From: Candidatus Mycobacterium wuenschmannii
GTDB taxonomy: Bacteria > Actinomycetota > Actinomycetes > Mycobacteriales > Mycobacteriaceae
Assembly: GCF_030252325.1 (NCBI RefSeq)
Contig: NZ_CP126981.1
Coordinates: forward strand, 2,232,001 to 2,296,000
Length of the DNA: 64,000 nucleotides
Direction of reading: 5' to 3'
The translations under genes were made by a program, and so were the position numbers. Within the stretch, counting starts at the first letter, position 1, and every line of letters begins with the position of its first letter. The notes below the pieces were generated by a model. The model saw only the letters and a program-made list of their open reading frames with translations. It was not told where the DNA came from and ran no database searches. Positions 49,100 to 64,000 of the stretch are shown here, piece after piece.

Positions 49100-52000
49100 A
49101 CTCGATCTCCTACCTTTCGCCGAGCCGCCGCACGCTGCCGGGCTGCGGCACGCTTGTTGGCTCGGTCACGAACACCGCCACCGCTGTCGGCCTTGTCTGC
49201 TTCTTCCAGGCCCAGCTGGCGGATCAAGTCGGTTGTCAATGCGGTCAACGAGGCGCCCTGGAGCAGCAGGGCCACCGGCGGTTCCACCCCGAAGTCGCCA
49301 CGCACAGTGTTGCGGATTCGCACCGCCATAAGCGAATCCATGCCCAACTCGGTGAGCGGCTGGTCGGCGTCGAGGGTGCTGCCCTTCGGGTAGCCCATGA
49401 TCGCCAGGATGCGAGCGCCCAAGCGCCCGATGATCACCCGGCTCGCCTCGGCGGGATCCAGCTCGCGCAGCGCGTCGGGGCCGGCCCAGTCGTCGTCCTC
49501 GTCGTCGATGTCGAGTTCGGCGGCCAGCTTCGAGAAGAAGCCGAGCTGCTGGATCTCCGGGAACGCGGCCGCGGCCCGGTCCAGCCGCAGCCGCGCCACC
49601 CCGATGTTGGTGGGGTGGGCGGCAAGGATGGCCTCCAGCGCCTCGATGCCCTCGGCGGGCGAGATCGGGTCCAGCGCACTGAAAGTCAGCGCACGGGCCA
49701 CGCCGATGTCAGCCCACTGGCCCCAGTTGATGGTGGTGGCGGGCAGCCCCGAAGCCCGTCGCCAGTCGACCAGGCCGTCGAGCCAGGCGCTGGCCGCCGC
49801 GTAGGCACCCTGACCGGGCGCGCCGAGCAGCGACGAGGTCGACGAGAAGCCGAGCCACCAGTCGAGGTCCTTGCCGACGGTTGCTACGTGCAGGCGCAGC
49901 GCGCCATGGGCTTTCGGCGCCCAGACCCGCTCCAGGCTGTCCTGGCTGAGGCCGGCGACGATCTGGTCGTCGAGTACGACGGCGCTGTGCATCACGCCGC
50001 GCAGCGTCAGACCGGTCTCCTCGGCGGAGGCGACCAGCTTTTCGGCGACTCCGGGCGCGGCGATGTCGCCGAGCACGACGGCGATCTGGGCGCGCTGCTG
50101 CAGTTCCTCGACCAGCGTCTGCGCCTCGTCGGACGGGTCGGATCGCCCGTTGAGCACGACGCGGCCGGCGCCGCTGTCGACCAGCCAGCGGGCCATCGCG
50201 AGGCCGAGACCGCGCAGGCCACCGGTGATGACGTAGGCGCCGTCGGACCGAACGGCGTTACCGCCCTTGCCCGCTGACAGCGTCGCACGGGAAAGTCGCT
50301 TGGCGTAACGCTTCTCGCCGCGCCGGGCGATGACGTCGTCTCCGGTGAGGCCGAATTCCCCAGTGAGCGAGGCGATGTCGGCACCCGCGAGGTCGACCAG
50401 CGTGGTGCGCAGGTCAGGGTGCTCGTAGGCCAGCACGCGGATCAGGCCGGCCAGCGCGCTGATCGACGGATCGCCGGCCTCGCCGTCCTCGACGGCAAGA
50501 CCGTCGCGGGACACCACCCACAGCCGCGGCGGTTTGCCGTGCCAGCCGGTGAGGATCGTGCGCACGGTCGACGCGACGCCCCACGTCAGGTCGCGGCCGC
50601 GGCCCGGCGCGTCGCCGGACTCGGAGCCGTCGAAAGACTGGCGGCCCGCGAAGACCACCACGCCGACGGGCGGCAACTCGGCGTCGCCGGCGGCCTGCGA
50701 GAATGCCTCCAGGACAGCGGATTCGCTGCCCAGGTCGGCGGTCAGCACCCGCCGGGTGGGCGCGGCGAACGCGGCGGCGAATTCCTTGGCGGCGGACTCG
50801 GATTCGGCTCCATCGGTGAGCACCAGCCAGCTGCCGTCCGGCGCGGTGGCCGCGGCGTCGACCGGGGTCTCGACCCACTCGGTGTCGAAGATCTTCTGCT
50901 CCAACGGCAACGGCACACTGCGGCGCTGCACGCGCTGCAGGTAGATGCCGCTGATCTCGGCGGTCGGAGTGCCCGTCTCGTCGCTGATGAGCACGCGGCC
51001 GTTGATGCCGGCTCCGTCGGTGCTGACCAACTCGGCGCGGCAGCGGGCGCGCCGGCCGACCTCGCCGAAGACCCGGATCTTCTCGAACGACACCGGCAGG
51101 TAGGTGGCCTCGTCGGCGTCGGCCAGCGCTTCGCTGGACAGCGCGGCGGCCAGGCCCTGCAGCGCGGCGTCGAGCAGCACCGGGTGGATGCGGTAGCCGC
51201 GGTGCCCGGTCGCCTTGTCCGGCAACACGATCTCGGTCTCCGAGGTGCCGTTGGGCCGGCGGACGATGCGGGTCAGGGCGGCGAACGCCTCCGCGTGGTG
51301 CAGACCGGTGGCGCGCAGCGCCGAGTACAGGTCCGCGGGCGAGAGCGCGGTGCCCGGCTCCGACGACGCGGCGGGCACGCTGGGCGGATCCGACTGTCCC
51401 CCTGTATCCCCCTGTGTCACAGTGACTTTCCCGACGGCGTGCCGGATCCATGCCCCAGTGGCCGAACGCGAGTGGATCTCGACGCGAATCTCGTCGCCAT
51501 CCTTCTCGCCGCGGGTGAGTTGGGTGGTGAGCTGGGTCGACTCGGCCAGCGGCAGCATCTGCTCGACCTCGACGCCCACGGACACCGACGTGGCGGGCAG
51601 GCCGAGCGCCTCGCTGGCGGCGGCCAGTGCGATCTCACCGAAGCCGGTGCCGGGCATGACCGGCTGGCCGTGCACCTTGTGGTCGAGCATGTAGGGCACC
51701 AGGTCGGTGCCGACGTCGGCGGTGAAGATGTGCTCGCGGCCGGACGGCAACTCGACGTGCGTGCCGAGCAAGGGGTGGGCGCTGGCCGGTTGCCGGTTGG
51801 TCGCGGTCGGCGCGGCCCAGTAGCGGACGTGGTGCCACGGTGTCGGCGGCAGGTCGATGAGTGTCTTTGTGCCAGTGGCGCTCTGCGCGGCCGCGATCGA
51901 CGGCGGCCGGACGGTGGCCAGTGAGGTGTGGAACGTCAGCGTCTCGGGGTTGTCCCGGGTCAGCGTTCCCGACACCAGCGCGCCGCCCCGCGGCTTGGCC

Positions 52001-54516
52001 GATTCCAGCGTGCCGTTGATGGCGTGGCTGAGCAGCGGGTGTGGGCTGACTTCGACGAAATTCGCGTGGCTCTCGGCCGCGGTTGCGACGGCCTGGCTGA
52101 ACCGCACCGGGTTTCGCAGGTTGACCACCCAGTAGTCCGCGTCGAACGCGGGTGCGGCCTCGTCGGACTGACCGACGGTGCTGATCAACGGGATTCGCGG
52201 GGTCTGCGGCTTCAGGTCGGCCAGCGCGGTCTTCAGGTCGGCCAGGATCGGGTCGACGGTCGGGTGGTGCGACGCGACGTCCACCTCGACGCGACGTGCC
52301 AGCTTGCCCTGCCTGTCGACGACCGCGATGGCCGCGTCGACCTGGTCGGGCGGGCCGGCGATCACGGTCTGCTGCGGCGCGGCATACACCGCGACGGTGA
52401 TGTCGGGGTATTCCCCGACCAGCTTCTCGGCTTCGGCGGCGCCCAACTCCAGCAGCGCCATCGCACCCTGGCCGGACAACTGCTTCATCAGCTTCGACCG
52501 CGTCGCAATGACTTTCAGCCCGTCGGCCGGGCTCAGCGCGCCCGAGACGACAGCCGCGGTGACCTCACCCATCGAGTGACCGATCACGGCATCCGGCTCG
52601 ACCCCGTAGGAGCGCCACAACGCCGTCAACGCCAACTGCATGCCGACCAGCACCGGCTGAATCCGGTCGATGCCGACCACCGGCTCACCAGACAGCAACA
52701 CATCCCGCAGCGAAAAGCCCACCTGCGCAACGAAGTCCGACTCCAGCTCGTTCACGGCCGCGGCGAACGCCGGCTCGTCGGCCAGCAGCTGCTTGCCCAT
52801 GCCGGCCCACTGCGAACCCTGACCCGAGTACAGGAAGACGGTGCCCTTGCCGCGCGGAACGTCGTGCGCGGCAACGACTCCCGGCGTCGGTTGGCCGGCG
52901 GCCAGCGCCCGCAGGCCGGCGATGACCTCGGCGCGGTCGCGCGCCGACACGGTGGCGATCTTGCTGTGGCGGCTGCGATACAGGTTGACGGTGTGCGCGA
53001 TGTCGGCCAGCGGCACCTGCGCCCCCTGCTCGCCCATCCAGTCGGCGAGCGCGGTGGCCCAGGAGGCGATGCGCTGCTCGTTCTTGCCGGAGATCACCAG
53101 GGTCGTCACCGGTGGAGCGGCGTCGGCGCCGGCGAGCGAAACCGGTTCGGGGCCTTGCTCGATCACGACGTGGGCGTTGGTGCCGCCGATCCCGAACGAC
53201 GAGATCGCGGCGCGGCGCGGCCCCTCCTCGAGCGGCCAGTCCCGCAGCTCGGTGGGGACGAACATCCGGGTCGACTTGTGGTCGATCGCCGGGTTCCATT
53301 GCGCGAAGTTGAGGTTCGGCGGGATCTGCGCCCGCTGCACCGACAGCGCGGCCTTGATGAAGCCGGCGATGCCCGCCGCCGCCTCCAGGTGGCCGAAGTT
53401 GGATTTGACTGCGCCCAGGGCACATTCGCCCTCGCCGCGGCCGTACTGATCGGCCAGCGCCTCGAACTCGATCGGGTCGCCCAGGCCGGTGCCGGTGCCG
53501 TGAGCCTCGATGTAGTTCACCGAGCCCGCGGTGACGTCGGCGCTGCGCAGCGCGGCCCGGATGACGTCCTGCTGCGCGATGGTGTTCGGCGCGGTCAGGC
53601 CGTTGGAGCGGCCGTCCTGGTTGACCGCCGAACCCCGCACGACGGCCAGCACCCGGTCGCCGTCGCGCACCGCATCGGTGAGGCGCTTGAGCACCACGAC
53701 ACCGCAGCCCTCGCCGCGGACGAAGCCGTCGGCGCGCGAATCGAAGGAGTAGCAACGGCCATTCGGCGACAGCATGCCCCACTTGGCCATCGCGATCTGC
53801 GTCTCGGGACGCAGGATCAGGCTGACCCCGCCGGCCAGGGCCAGGTCGCTCTCCCGCAGCCGCAGGCTCTGGCAGGCCAGGTGGATCGTCACCAACGACG
53901 ACGAGCACGCGGAGTCGATCGCGACCGCCGGGCCGCGTAGTCCCAGCAGGTACGCGATGCGCCCGACCGCGACGGCGTGGGCGTTGCCGGTCGCGGAGTA
54001 GGCGTCGATGGCGTCCGGGTTGGCCGCCGAAATCGTCTGGTACTCCCCGTAATACACGCCCATCAGCACCGCGGCGCGCACACCGGACAGGTCCTCGGTG
54101 GCGATGCCGGCGTGCTCGAGCGCCTCGTAGGCCACCTCCAGCATCAGCCGCTGCTGGGGGTCCATCGCCTCGGCCTCGCGCGGCGAGATGCCGAAGTAGT
54201 CGGCGTCGAAACCGGACACGTCGGACAGGAAGCCGCCCCACTTGGACTGCATCCGGCCGGGCGCGAACTGGTCGGCGTCGTAGAACTCGTCGGCGTTCCA
54301 CCGGTCGGCCGGGATCTCGCTGATCCCGTCGCCACCCTTGGTCAGGAAGTCCCAGTAGCCCTCCGGGCCGTTGGCGTCACCGGGAAAGCGGCAGCCCATC
54401 CCCACGACCGCGATCGGCTCGGCAGACGCGATCCGCGACGCCTTGTCGAACTGCTGCGTCAGCGCGTCCCGCTTGTCGCCGGGCATCGCCGAAACTCTGT
54501 CGTAAATCGTCGCCAT
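49096..54516 (-). CDS. ppsD: PpsD-like type I polyketide synthase (KS-AT-DH-KR-ACP)
   Basis: 1806 residues, close to the 1827 of M. tuberculosis PpsD. KS: Cys204 (DSACSSS), His339, His376. AT: GHSMG (Ser648), specificity motif VASH (747-750), commonly linked with methylmalonyl. [12 protein letters not shown] (His946) and [10 protein letters not shown] (Asp1116). [12 protein letters not shown] near 1431-1440, LDD at 1515-1517 (B-type), Tyr1572, and Ser1576 where the tetrad Asn is expected (YAAAS). [11 protein letters not shown] (Ser1728). No enoylreductase, as in PpsD, whose product is reduced in M. tuberculosis by trans-acting Rv2953; none is in this window. ATG 54516 joins the upstream stop in TGATG, a one-base overlap. 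AT DNA is nearly identical to the ppsC-like gene over a long tract. Confidence 0.9.
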   Translation of the reverse strand: MATIYDRVSAMPGDKRDALTQQFDKASRIASAEPIAVVGMGCRFPGDANGPEGYWDFLTKGGDGISEIPADRWNADEFYDADQFAPGRMQSKWGGFLSDVSGFDADYFGISPREAEAMDPQQRLMLEVAYEALEHAGIATEDLSGVRAAVLMGVYYGEYQTISAANPDAIDAYSATGNAHAVAVGRIAYLLGLRGPAVAIDSACSSSLVTIHLACQSLRLRESDLALAGGVSLILRPETQIAMAKWGMLSPNGRCYSFDSRADGFVRGEGCGVVVLKRLTDAVRDGDRVLAVVRGSAVNQDGRSNGLTAPNTIAQQDVIRAALRSADVTAGSVNYIEAHGTGTGLGDPIEFEALADQYGRGEGECALGAVKSNFGHLEAAAGIAGFIKAALSVQRAQIPPNLNFAQWNPAIDHKSTRMFVPTELRDWPLEEGPRRAAISSFGIGGTNAHVVIEQGPEPVSLAGADAAPPVTTLVISGKNEQRIASWATALADWMGEQGAQVPLADIAHTVNLYRSRHSKIATVSARDRAEVIAGLRALAAGQPTPGVVAAHDVPRGKGTVFLYSGQGSQWAGMGKQLLADEPAFAAAVNELESDFVAQVGFSLRDVLLSGEPVVGIDRIQPVLVGMQLALTALWRSYGVEPDAVIGHSMGEVTAAVVSGALSPADGLKVIATRSKLMKQLSGQGAMALLELGAAEAEKLVGEYPDITVAVYAAPQQTVIAGPPDQVDAAIAVVDRQGKLARRVEVDVASHHPTVDPILADLKTALADLKPQTPRIPLISTVGQSDEAAPAFDADYWVVNLRNPVRFSQAVATAAESHANFVEVSPHPLLSHAINGTLESAKPRGGALVSGTLTRDNPETLTFHTSLATVRPPSIAAAQSATGTKTLIDLPPTPWHHVRYWAAPTATNRQPASAHPLLGTHVELPSGREHIFTADVGTDLVPYMLDHKVHGQPVMPGTGFGEIALAAASEALGLPATSVSVGVEVEQMLPLAESTQLTTQLTRGEKDGDEIRVEIHSRSATGAWIRHAVGKVTVTQGDTGGQSDPPSVPAASSEPGTALSPADLYSALRATGLHHAEAFAALTRIVRRPNGTSETEIVLPDKATGHRGYRIHPVLLDAALQGLAAALSSEALADADEATYLPVSFEKIRVFGEVGRRARCRAELVSTDGAGINGRVLISDETGTPTAEISGIYLQRVQRRSVPLPLEQKIFDTEWVETPVDAAATAPDGSWLVLTDGAESESAAKEFAAAFAAPTRRVLTADLGSESAVLEAFSQAAGDAELPPVGVVVFAGRQSFDGSESGDAPGRGRDLTWGVASTVRTILTGWHGKPPRLWVVSRDGLAVEDGEAGDPSISALAGLIRVLAYEHPDLRTTLVDLAGADIASLTGEFGLTGDDVIARRGEKRYAKRLSRATLSAGKGGNAVRSDGAYVITGGLRGLGLAMARWLVDSGAGRVVLNGRSDPSDEAQTLVEELQQRAQIAVVLGDIAAPGVAEKLVASAEETGLTLRGVMHSAVVLDDQIVAGLSQDSLERVWAPKAHGALRLHVATVGKDLDWWLGFSSTSSLLGAPGQGAYAAASAWLDGLVDWRRASGLPATTINWGQWADIGVARALTFSALDPISPAEGIEALEAILAAHPTNIGVARLRLDRAAAAFPEIQQLGFFSKLAAELDIDDEDDDWAGPDALRELDPAEASRVIIGRLGARILAIMGYPKGSTLDADQPLTELGMDSLMAVRIRNTVRGDFGVEPPVALLLQGASLTALTTDLIRQLGLEEADKADSGGGVRDRANKRAAARQRAAARRKVGDRV

Positions 54517-57500
54517 CAAAAAATACCGCTCTCACTGCCCGCCGAAGCCGACTCCACGCTGTCAAACAATTCATCCAACACGCTGCTCGCCGAGTCGGCC
54601 GCTAGCTCGGCGGTATCTTCCTCCGGCGTGTCCGGCGGTGCAAGCAGGCCGGCGACGTAGGTGGCCAGCGAGGCGATCGTCGGGTGGTTGAACAACATGT
54701 TCGCCGACACGTCCAGGCCGACCAGTTTCTTGGTCTCCTTGAGCACCGTCATGGCCATCATCGAGTCCAGGCCCAGCTCCGGGAACGGCGCGTCGAGGTT
54801 GATCGACGACGGCGACATCCGCAGCTCGCGACCCAGGATGGCCTGCAACCGGCTCTGCAGTTCACTGAGCCGCTCGTCGGTGGACAGCGTCGACCAGTCC
54901 GGGGCCTCGGCCACCGCGGCGGCCATCTCCTCGGCGTCCGGCCGCTGGTCGATGACCTCGACGCCTGCCTCGAACTCGGAGGCGATCCGCTCGAAGTAGG
55001 CGAGTTCGCGGAACTCCGGGGTCGCCGCGACCGCGCGGTCGAGCCGCAGCCGTCCGACACCGACGCGGTTGAGCGGGCCGCCGACCAGGGCCTGCAGCGC
55101 CTCGACGCCCTCGTCGGGCGTGATCGGGTCGAGCACGCTGTAGGTCAGCTTGCTGCTCATGCCGACGGCGGACCACTGTCCCCAGTTGATCGCGGTGGCC
55201 GGCCGGCCGGTGGCGCGACGCCAGGTCATCAGCGCGTCGAGCCAGGCGTTGCCGGCGGCGTAGGCCAGCTGGCCGGGCAGGCCGAGCATGGTGGCCATCG
55301 ACGAGAAGCCGACCCACCAGTCCATGTCCTTGTCGGCGGTCGCGGCGTTCAGCCGCAGCGCGCCGGCGACCTTGGGCGTCCAGACGCGTTCCAGGCCCTC
55401 CTGGGTCAGGGCGCTCACCAGGCCGTCGCCGGTGACGCCGGCGCCGTGCACGAGGCCGCGCAGCGGCTTGCCGGTCTCCTCGGCCGCGGCCACCAGCCGT
55501 TCCGCGACGCCCGCGGTGGCGATGTCGCCGGCGACGTAGACGACCTCGGTGCCGAGCCCGTCCAGGTAGGCGCGCTGCTCGTCCGACGGCTCGCTGCGGC
55601 CGCTGAGCACGATGCGGCCCGCGCCCCGGTCGACGAGCCAGCGGGTGACGACGGTGCCCAGGCCACCCAGACCACCGGTGATGAGGTAGGAGCCGTCGTC
55701 GCGGACCACCGCCTCGTGCGGGCCGCCGTCCACGGTGGCGCGAACCAGGCGCTCGACGAACCGGCCGTCTTCGCGCAGGGCCACCACGTCGTCACCGGTC
55801 GCGGCGGCGAGTTCGGCGGTCAGTGTGTCGATGACGTTCGCATTGCCGACGTCGAGCAGGGTGGCGCCGAGGTCCGGTTCGCCGGCCAGCACGCGGGCCG
55901 CCTCGCCGGGGAACCGCCAGTTGCGGATCAGACCCTTGAGGGCGCCGATCGCCGGGTCGCCCGGTTCGTCGTCGTGCACCGACAGCCCGTCGCGGGTGAC
56001 CAGCCACAGCCGCGGCGAGGTGCCCGTCCAGCCGTCGACGGCCGCGTGCGCCGCCGCGGTGATGTCGACGACCAGTTGCTGGGCCCGGTGCAGGGCGGCG
56101 TCGGTGGCTTCGATGTCGAAGGGCGAGTTGGCGAGCAGCACGACGATGCCGACCGGGTTCGCGTCGGCGGTCTTGGCGAACGCCTCGGCCAGCGCGGCCT
56201 CGTCACCCAGCGGGGCGCTGATCGCGCGGCGGGTCGACGAGGTGAGCGCGTCGGTCGCCCGTGCCGCGAGATCGGCTGTCTCGGAATCTTTTTCGGCCAG
56301 CACCACCCAGGTGCCGTCGGCCACGGAGCCGCCCTGCGGCGCCGGGCTCTGCACCCACGCGGCGTCGAAGATCTTCTGCTCCAGCGACAGCGGCACGCTG
56401 GCCAGGTCGACGGGCTTGAGTTCGATGCCGGTCAGTTCGGCGAGGACGACTCCGGCATCGTCGGTGAGCACGACACGGCCGCGCTCGTCGGCCAGCTCGG
56501 TGTGCACCCGCGCCCGGCCGCGGACCGGAGCGAACAGCTGGATCGACTCGACCGAAACCGGTTGGTAGTTGGCGTCCTCGGACTCGATGCCGGCCGCGAG
56601 CCGCTGCAGCGCGGCGTCGAGCAGCACCGGGTGAACGCGGTACTCGGCGTGGTCGGCGACGTCCTCCGGCAGGGCGATCTCGACACCCTCCCCGGGTGCC
56701 GCGCCGGTCGGTCCGGTTTGGGTGATCACGTCGGCCACCGCGTACCGGGTCCAGCTGCCGCCCGCCGAACGGGCCTGGATCTCCACGCGATTCACGTCGG
56801 GGTTCAACGAGAGTTGGGTGCTGACCCGGGTCTGCGCGTCGAGGATCAGCGGCCGCTCGATGGTCAACTTGCTCACCGCGACGCCGTCGCCGAGCGCCTG
56901 GACCGCGGCGGCCAGCGCCATCTCGGCGAAACCGGCGGCGGGAACCACGGCCTGGCCGTGCACCGTGTGGGCGGCCAACCACGGCAGCGTGGCGACGCCG
57001 ATGTCGGTCTGCCACACATGCTCTCGGCCCGACGGCAGGTCGACGTGTGAACCCAGCAGCGGGTGCCCGTCGCTGCGCCGGTGACCGGATGGCTTCTTCT
57101 CCTGCCAGTAGCTGGCGTGCAGCCACGGCGAGGCCGGGATCTCGATGCGACGACGGCCCTCGGCCGGCTCGCCGGTCACCCCGATCGTCGCGAGTTGCTC
57201 ATGGACGGAAAGGGTTTCGTCGTCGCCACGCTTCATCGCCGCGGTGACGCTGAACTGGTCGCGGGACGACACCGAGGCCAGCGTCTCGCCGATGCCGTGC
57301 GTGAGCAGCGGGTGCGGGCTGATTTCGACGAACGTGGTGTGCGTTTCGGCAGCTTTCGCGACGGCCTGCTTGAACCGCACCGGGTTGCGCAGGTTCACCA
57401 CCCAGTACTCGGCGTCAAAGGCCGGTGCGGCCGTGTCAGCGGACTGACCCACCGTGCTGATCAACGGGATTCGCGGCTTCTGCGGCTTGAGGTCCTCCAG

Positions 57501-59804
57501 CGCGACCTTGAGGTCGGCCAGGATCGGGTCGACGGTCGGGTGGTGCGACGCGACGTCCACCTCGACGCGACGGGCCAGCAGGCCTTGCGCGTCGACCGCG
57601 GCGATCGCGGCGTCGATCTGCTCGGGCGGGCCCGCGATCACGGTCTGCTGCGGCGCGGCATACACCGCGACGGTCACGTCGGGATACTGCCCGACCAGCT
57701 TCTCGGCCTCCGCGGCGTCGAGTTCGACGAGTGCCATCGCGCCCTGGCCGGACAACCGCTTCATCAGCTTCGACCGCGTCGCAATGACTTTCAGCCCGTC
57801 GGCCGGGCTCAGCGCACCGGACACGACGGCCGCGGTGACCTCACCCATCGAGTGACCGATCACCGCATCCGGCTCGACCCCGTAGGAGCGCCACAACGCC
57901 GTCAACGCCAACTGCATGCCGACCAGCACCGGCTGAATCCGGTCGATGCCGACCACCGGCTCACCAGACAGCAACACATCCCGCAGCGAAAAGCCCACCT
58001 GTGCGACGAAGTCGGGCTCCAGCTCGGCAACCGCCGCAGCAAACGCCGGCTCGTCGGCCAGCAACTGCTTGCCCATGCCCGCCCACTGCGAACCCTGACC
58101 CGAGTACAGGAACACCGTGCCGGAACCGTGCGGCTTCTCCATCGGTTCGACGACGCCGGTGGCGGGTTCACCCGCGGCCAGCGCCCGCAGACCGGCGATA
58201 GCCTGCTCGTGGCTGCGCGCCGCGACGGCGGCGAAGCTGCGGTAGCGGCCTCGGTGGTTGTTCACGGTGTGCGCGATGTCGGACAGCGGCACGTCGGCGC
58301 CGACGCTGGACATCCAATCGGCGAGCATCCCGGCGATCGGTGCGATACGGGCGGAGGTCTTGCCGGAGATGACGAGCGTGCTGACACTCGGCTCCGGTTG
58401 CGCCGCAACCTTTTCCAGGGCGGGCGCCTGCTCGATGACCACGTGGGCGTTGGTGCCGCTGACACCGAACGACGAGACGCCCGCGCGGCGCGGACGAGCG
58501 ACATCGGGCCACGCCATTCCGTCGGCGGCGATGGTGAATTTCGACGCCCCCGCACCGGCGTTCGGGGTGAGTTCGGTGAAATGCAGATGCGGTGGAATCT
58601 GACCGTGGTTCATGCTGAGCACGGTCTTGATGAAGCCGGCGATGCCGGCCGAGTTCTCCAGGTGGCCCAGGTTCGTCTTCACCGAGCCGAGCACCAGCGG
58701 CGCCGAATCGTCGCGCTCACCGAAAACCGCACTGAGCGCGTCGAGTTCGATCGGGTCGCCCAGCGCCGTGCCGGTGCCGTGCGCCTCGACATAGTCGATC
58801 TCGGAGGGCTGCAACCGCGCCGACGCCAGGGCCGCGCGCATGACCGCCTGCTGGGCGGGACCGCTGGGCACCGTCTGCCCGCTGCTCGGGCCGTCCTGGT
58901 TGACGGCCGAACCGCGCACCAGGGCCAGCACCGTATCCCCGTCGCGCTCAGCATCACTGAGTCGCTTGAGCACGACCACGCCGCAGCCTTCGCTGCGGGT
59001 GTAGCCGTTGGCGGCCGCGTCGAAGGTCTTGCACTGACCGTCCGGAGCGAGCATCCCCCACCGCGAACAGGCAAAGCTGTTGTGCGGCGTCAGAATCAGG
59101 TTTGTACCGGCGGCGAGCGCCTGGTCCGACTCGCGGCGCCGCAGGCTCTGGCAGGCCAGATGGATCGCGACGAGCGACGACGAGCACGCGGTGTCGACCA
59201 CCACGGCAGGCCCGTGCACCCCGAGGAAGTAGGACAACCGGCCCGCGGCGAAGTTCGAGGCGCTGCCGAACGGGATGTAGGGGTCCATCTCGTTCGCCGG
59301 ACCGTCGGCCGCCATCAGCGCATAGTCGTAGGTGGTCAAGCCGACGTAGATGCCGGTCTGGCTGTTGCGCACGGATTTCGGTGTGACACCGGCGTTTTCG
59401 AGTGCCTCCCAGGCGACTTCGAGCAGCAGCCGCTGCTGCGGGTCCATCGCGACCGCCTCGCGCGGCGAGATCCCGAAGAACTCCGCGTCGAACTGGTCGG
59501 GCTGCCATGAGGTGAGGAAGCCGCCCTCCCGGTTGCAGATGGTGCCCGGGCGGGTGTGGTCCTCGGAGAAATAGGCGTCGGCGTCCCAGCGATCCGCGGG
59601 AACCCGGACGATGCCGCTGCGCCCCTCCTCGAGCAGCTGCCAGTAATCGGCGGGAGTGTCGACACCACCCGGCAACCGGCAGGCCATGCCCACCACGGCA
59701 ATCGGTTCGAGGTCGGCCTTCTCGGCGATCTCGAGCCGGGCTGTCAGGTCATCGATCTTGCGGAGCGCCTCGGTGATGATCGCCCGACGGTCTGGCGCTG
59801 TCAT
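54516..59804 (-). CDS. ppsC: PpsC-like type I polyketide synthase lacking enoylreductase (KS-AT-DH-KR-ACP)
   Basis: 1762 residues, against about 2188 for M. tuberculosis PpsC. KS: Cys207 (DTACSSS), His342, His381. AT: GHSMG (Ser652), VASH (751-754). [12 protein letters not shown] (His946), [10 protein letters not shown] (Asp1063). [12 protein letters not shown] near 1376-1385, Tyr1515 and Asn1519 (YAAGN), no LDD. ACP: LGLDSMM (Ser1681). Between DH and KR (about 1150-1370) I see only the structural half of the KR, with no medium-chain dehydrogenase motif (GxGGVGxxA). The roughly 430 residues missing fit an absent ER. It is placed as ppsC by order, between ppsB-like and ppsD-like; a second copy of ppsD is an alternative. 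ATG 59804; the upstream stop TAG is 3 bases away. It probably leaves a double bond unless a trans-acting reductase serves it. Confidence 0.85.
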   Translation of the reverse strand: MTAPDRRAIITEALRKIDDLTARLEIAEKADLEPIAVVGMACRLPGGVDTPADYWQLLEEGRSGIVRVPADRWDADAYFSEDHTRPGTICNREGGFLTSWQPDQFDAEFFGISPREAVAMDPQQRLLLEVAWEALENAGVTPKSVRNSQTGIYVGLTTYDYALMAADGPANEMDPYIPFGSASNFAAGRLSYFLGVHGPAVVVDTACSSSLVAIHLACQSLRRRESDQALAAGTNLILTPHNSFACSRWGMLAPDGQCKTFDAAANGYTRSEGCGVVVLKRLSDAERDGDTVLALVRGSAVNQDGPSSGQTVPSGPAQQAVMRAALASARLQPSEIDYVEAHGTGTALGDPIELDALSAVFGERDDSAPLVLGSVKTNLGHLENSAGIAGFIKTVLSMNHGQIPPHLHFTELTPNAGAGASKFTIAADGMAWPDVARPRRAGVSSFGVSGTNAHVVIEQAPALEKVAAQPEPSVSTLVISGKTSARIAPIAGMLADWMSSVGADVPLSDIAHTVNNHRGRYRSFAAVAARSHEQAIAGLRALAAGEPATGVVEPMEKPHGSGTVFLYSGQGSQWAGMGKQLLADEPAFAAAVAELEPDFVAQVGFSLRDVLLSGEPVVGIDRIQPVLVGMQLALTALWRSYGVEPDAVIGHSMGEVTAAVVSGALSPADGLKVIATRSKLMKRLSGQGAMALVELDAAEAEKLVGQYPDVTVAVYAAPQQTVIAGPPEQIDAAIAAVDAQGLLARRVEVDVASHHPTVDPILADLKVALEDLKPQKPRIPLISTVGQSADTAAPAFDAEYWVVNLRNPVRFKQAVAKAAETHTTFVEISPHPLLTHGIGETLASVSSRDQFSVTAAMKRGDDETLSVHEQLATIGVTGEPAEGRRRIEIPASPWLHASYWQEKKPSGHRRSDGHPLLGSHVDLPSGREHVWQTDIGVATLPWLAAHTVHGQAVVPAAGFAEMALAAAVQALGDGVAVSKLTIERPLILDAQTRVSTQLSLNPDVNRVEIQARSAGGSWTRYAVADVITQTGPTGAAPGEGVEIALPEDVADHAEYRVHPVLLDAALQRLAAGIESEDANYQPVSVESIQLFAPVRGRARVHTELADERGRVVLTDDAGVVLAELTGIELKPVDLASVPLSLEQKIFDAAWVQSPAPQGGSVADGTWVVLAEKDSETADLAARATDALTSSTRRAISAPLGDEAALAEAFAKTADANPVGIVVLLANSPFDIEATDAALHRAQQLVVDITAAAHAAVDGWTGTSPRLWLVTRDGLSVHDDEPGDPAIGALKGLIRNWRFPGEAARVLAGEPDLGATLLDVGNANVIDTLTAELAAATGDDVVALREDGRFVERLVRATVDGGPHEAVVRDDGSYLITGGLGGLGTVVTRWLVDRGAGRIVLSGRSEPSDEQRAYLDGLGTEVVYVAGDIATAGVAERLVAAAEETGKPLRGLVHGAGVTGDGLVSALTQEGLERVWTPKVAGALRLNAATADKDMDWWVGFSSMATMLGLPGQLAYAAGNAWLDALMTWRRATGRPATAINWGQWSAVGMSSKLTYSVLDPITPDEGVEALQALVGGPLNRVGVGRLRLDRAVAATPEFRELAYFERIASEFEAGVEVIDQRPDAEEMAAAVAEAPDWSTLSTDERLSELQSRLQAILGRELRMSPSSINLDAPFPELGLDSMMAMTVLKETKKLVGLDVSANMLFNHPTIASLATYVAGLLAPPDTPEEDTAELAADSASSVLDELFDSVESASAGSESGIF

Positions 59805-59807
59805 CGC

Positions 59808-64000
<4,193 letters not shown>

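Overview
The window is high-GC actinobacterial DNA from a mycobacterium (Mycobacterium sensu lato). Evidence is an MmpS/MmpL pair, secreted PE-PPE-domain proteins, a Kgd-type 2-oxoglutarate decarboxylase/dehydrogenase, phthiocerol-type polyketide synthases (Pps), a PapA5-type acyltransferase, and gene order in the first 15 kb that matches, as I remember it, the M. tuberculosis Rv1255c-Rv1248c block in reverse. No tRNA, rRNA, CRISPR array or insertion sequence was recognised.

Region 1 (1-14.6 kb) is a conserved core: the end of a TetR regulator, a membrane acyltransferase, the DEAD-box helicase DeaD, lipoprotein LprE, a nuclease-helicase fusion, a PadR regulator coupled to a DHA2-type MFS exporter, a small membrane protein, and kgd.

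Region 2 (14.6-31.5 kb) looks accessory and lipid-related: a small exported protein behind two IdeR-like iron boxes, an mmpS-mmpL pair, three paralogous methyltransferases of the Rv2952 (phthiotriol methyltransferase) type, two cytochromes P450, a Baeyer-Villiger-type flavin monooxygenase, a membrane-anchored AurF-type diiron oxygenase, an exported PE-PPE-domain hydrolase, an alpha/beta hydrolase and a short-chain dehydrogenase.

Region 3 (31.6-40.4 kb) encodes exported proteins: a tandem pair of PE-PPE-domain proteins, a second short-chain dehydrogenase, and three tandem paralogues of about 500 residues. These three share a signal peptide, a conserved core, 16-residue C-terminal repeats, an almost identical C-terminus, a common promoter motif at a fixed distance from the start codon, and, for two of them, near-identical terminator hairpins.

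Region 4 (40.6-64 kb, mostly minus strand) has a three-gene flavodoxin/DUF2505/nitroreductase operon, an LCMT-type methyltransferase, and a translationally coupled pps operon read from the right edge: a ppsB-like gene (cut by the window end), ppsC-like, ppsD-like, ppsE-like and papA5-like. The ppsC-like module has KS-AT-DH-KR-ACP but no enoylreductase, unlike M. tuberculosis PpsC.

Together the genes read as one large locus for an unusual phthiocerol-dimycocerosate-like envelope lipid: Pps chain building, PapA5-like release/esterification, methyltransferase and oxidoreductase tailoring, PE-PPE-domain acyltransferases and MmpS/MmpL export. That linkage is inference from gene content and proximity. 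Many genes look leaderless, with a TANNNT-like -10 box ending 6-8 bases before the start codon, and I used this to choose several starts.
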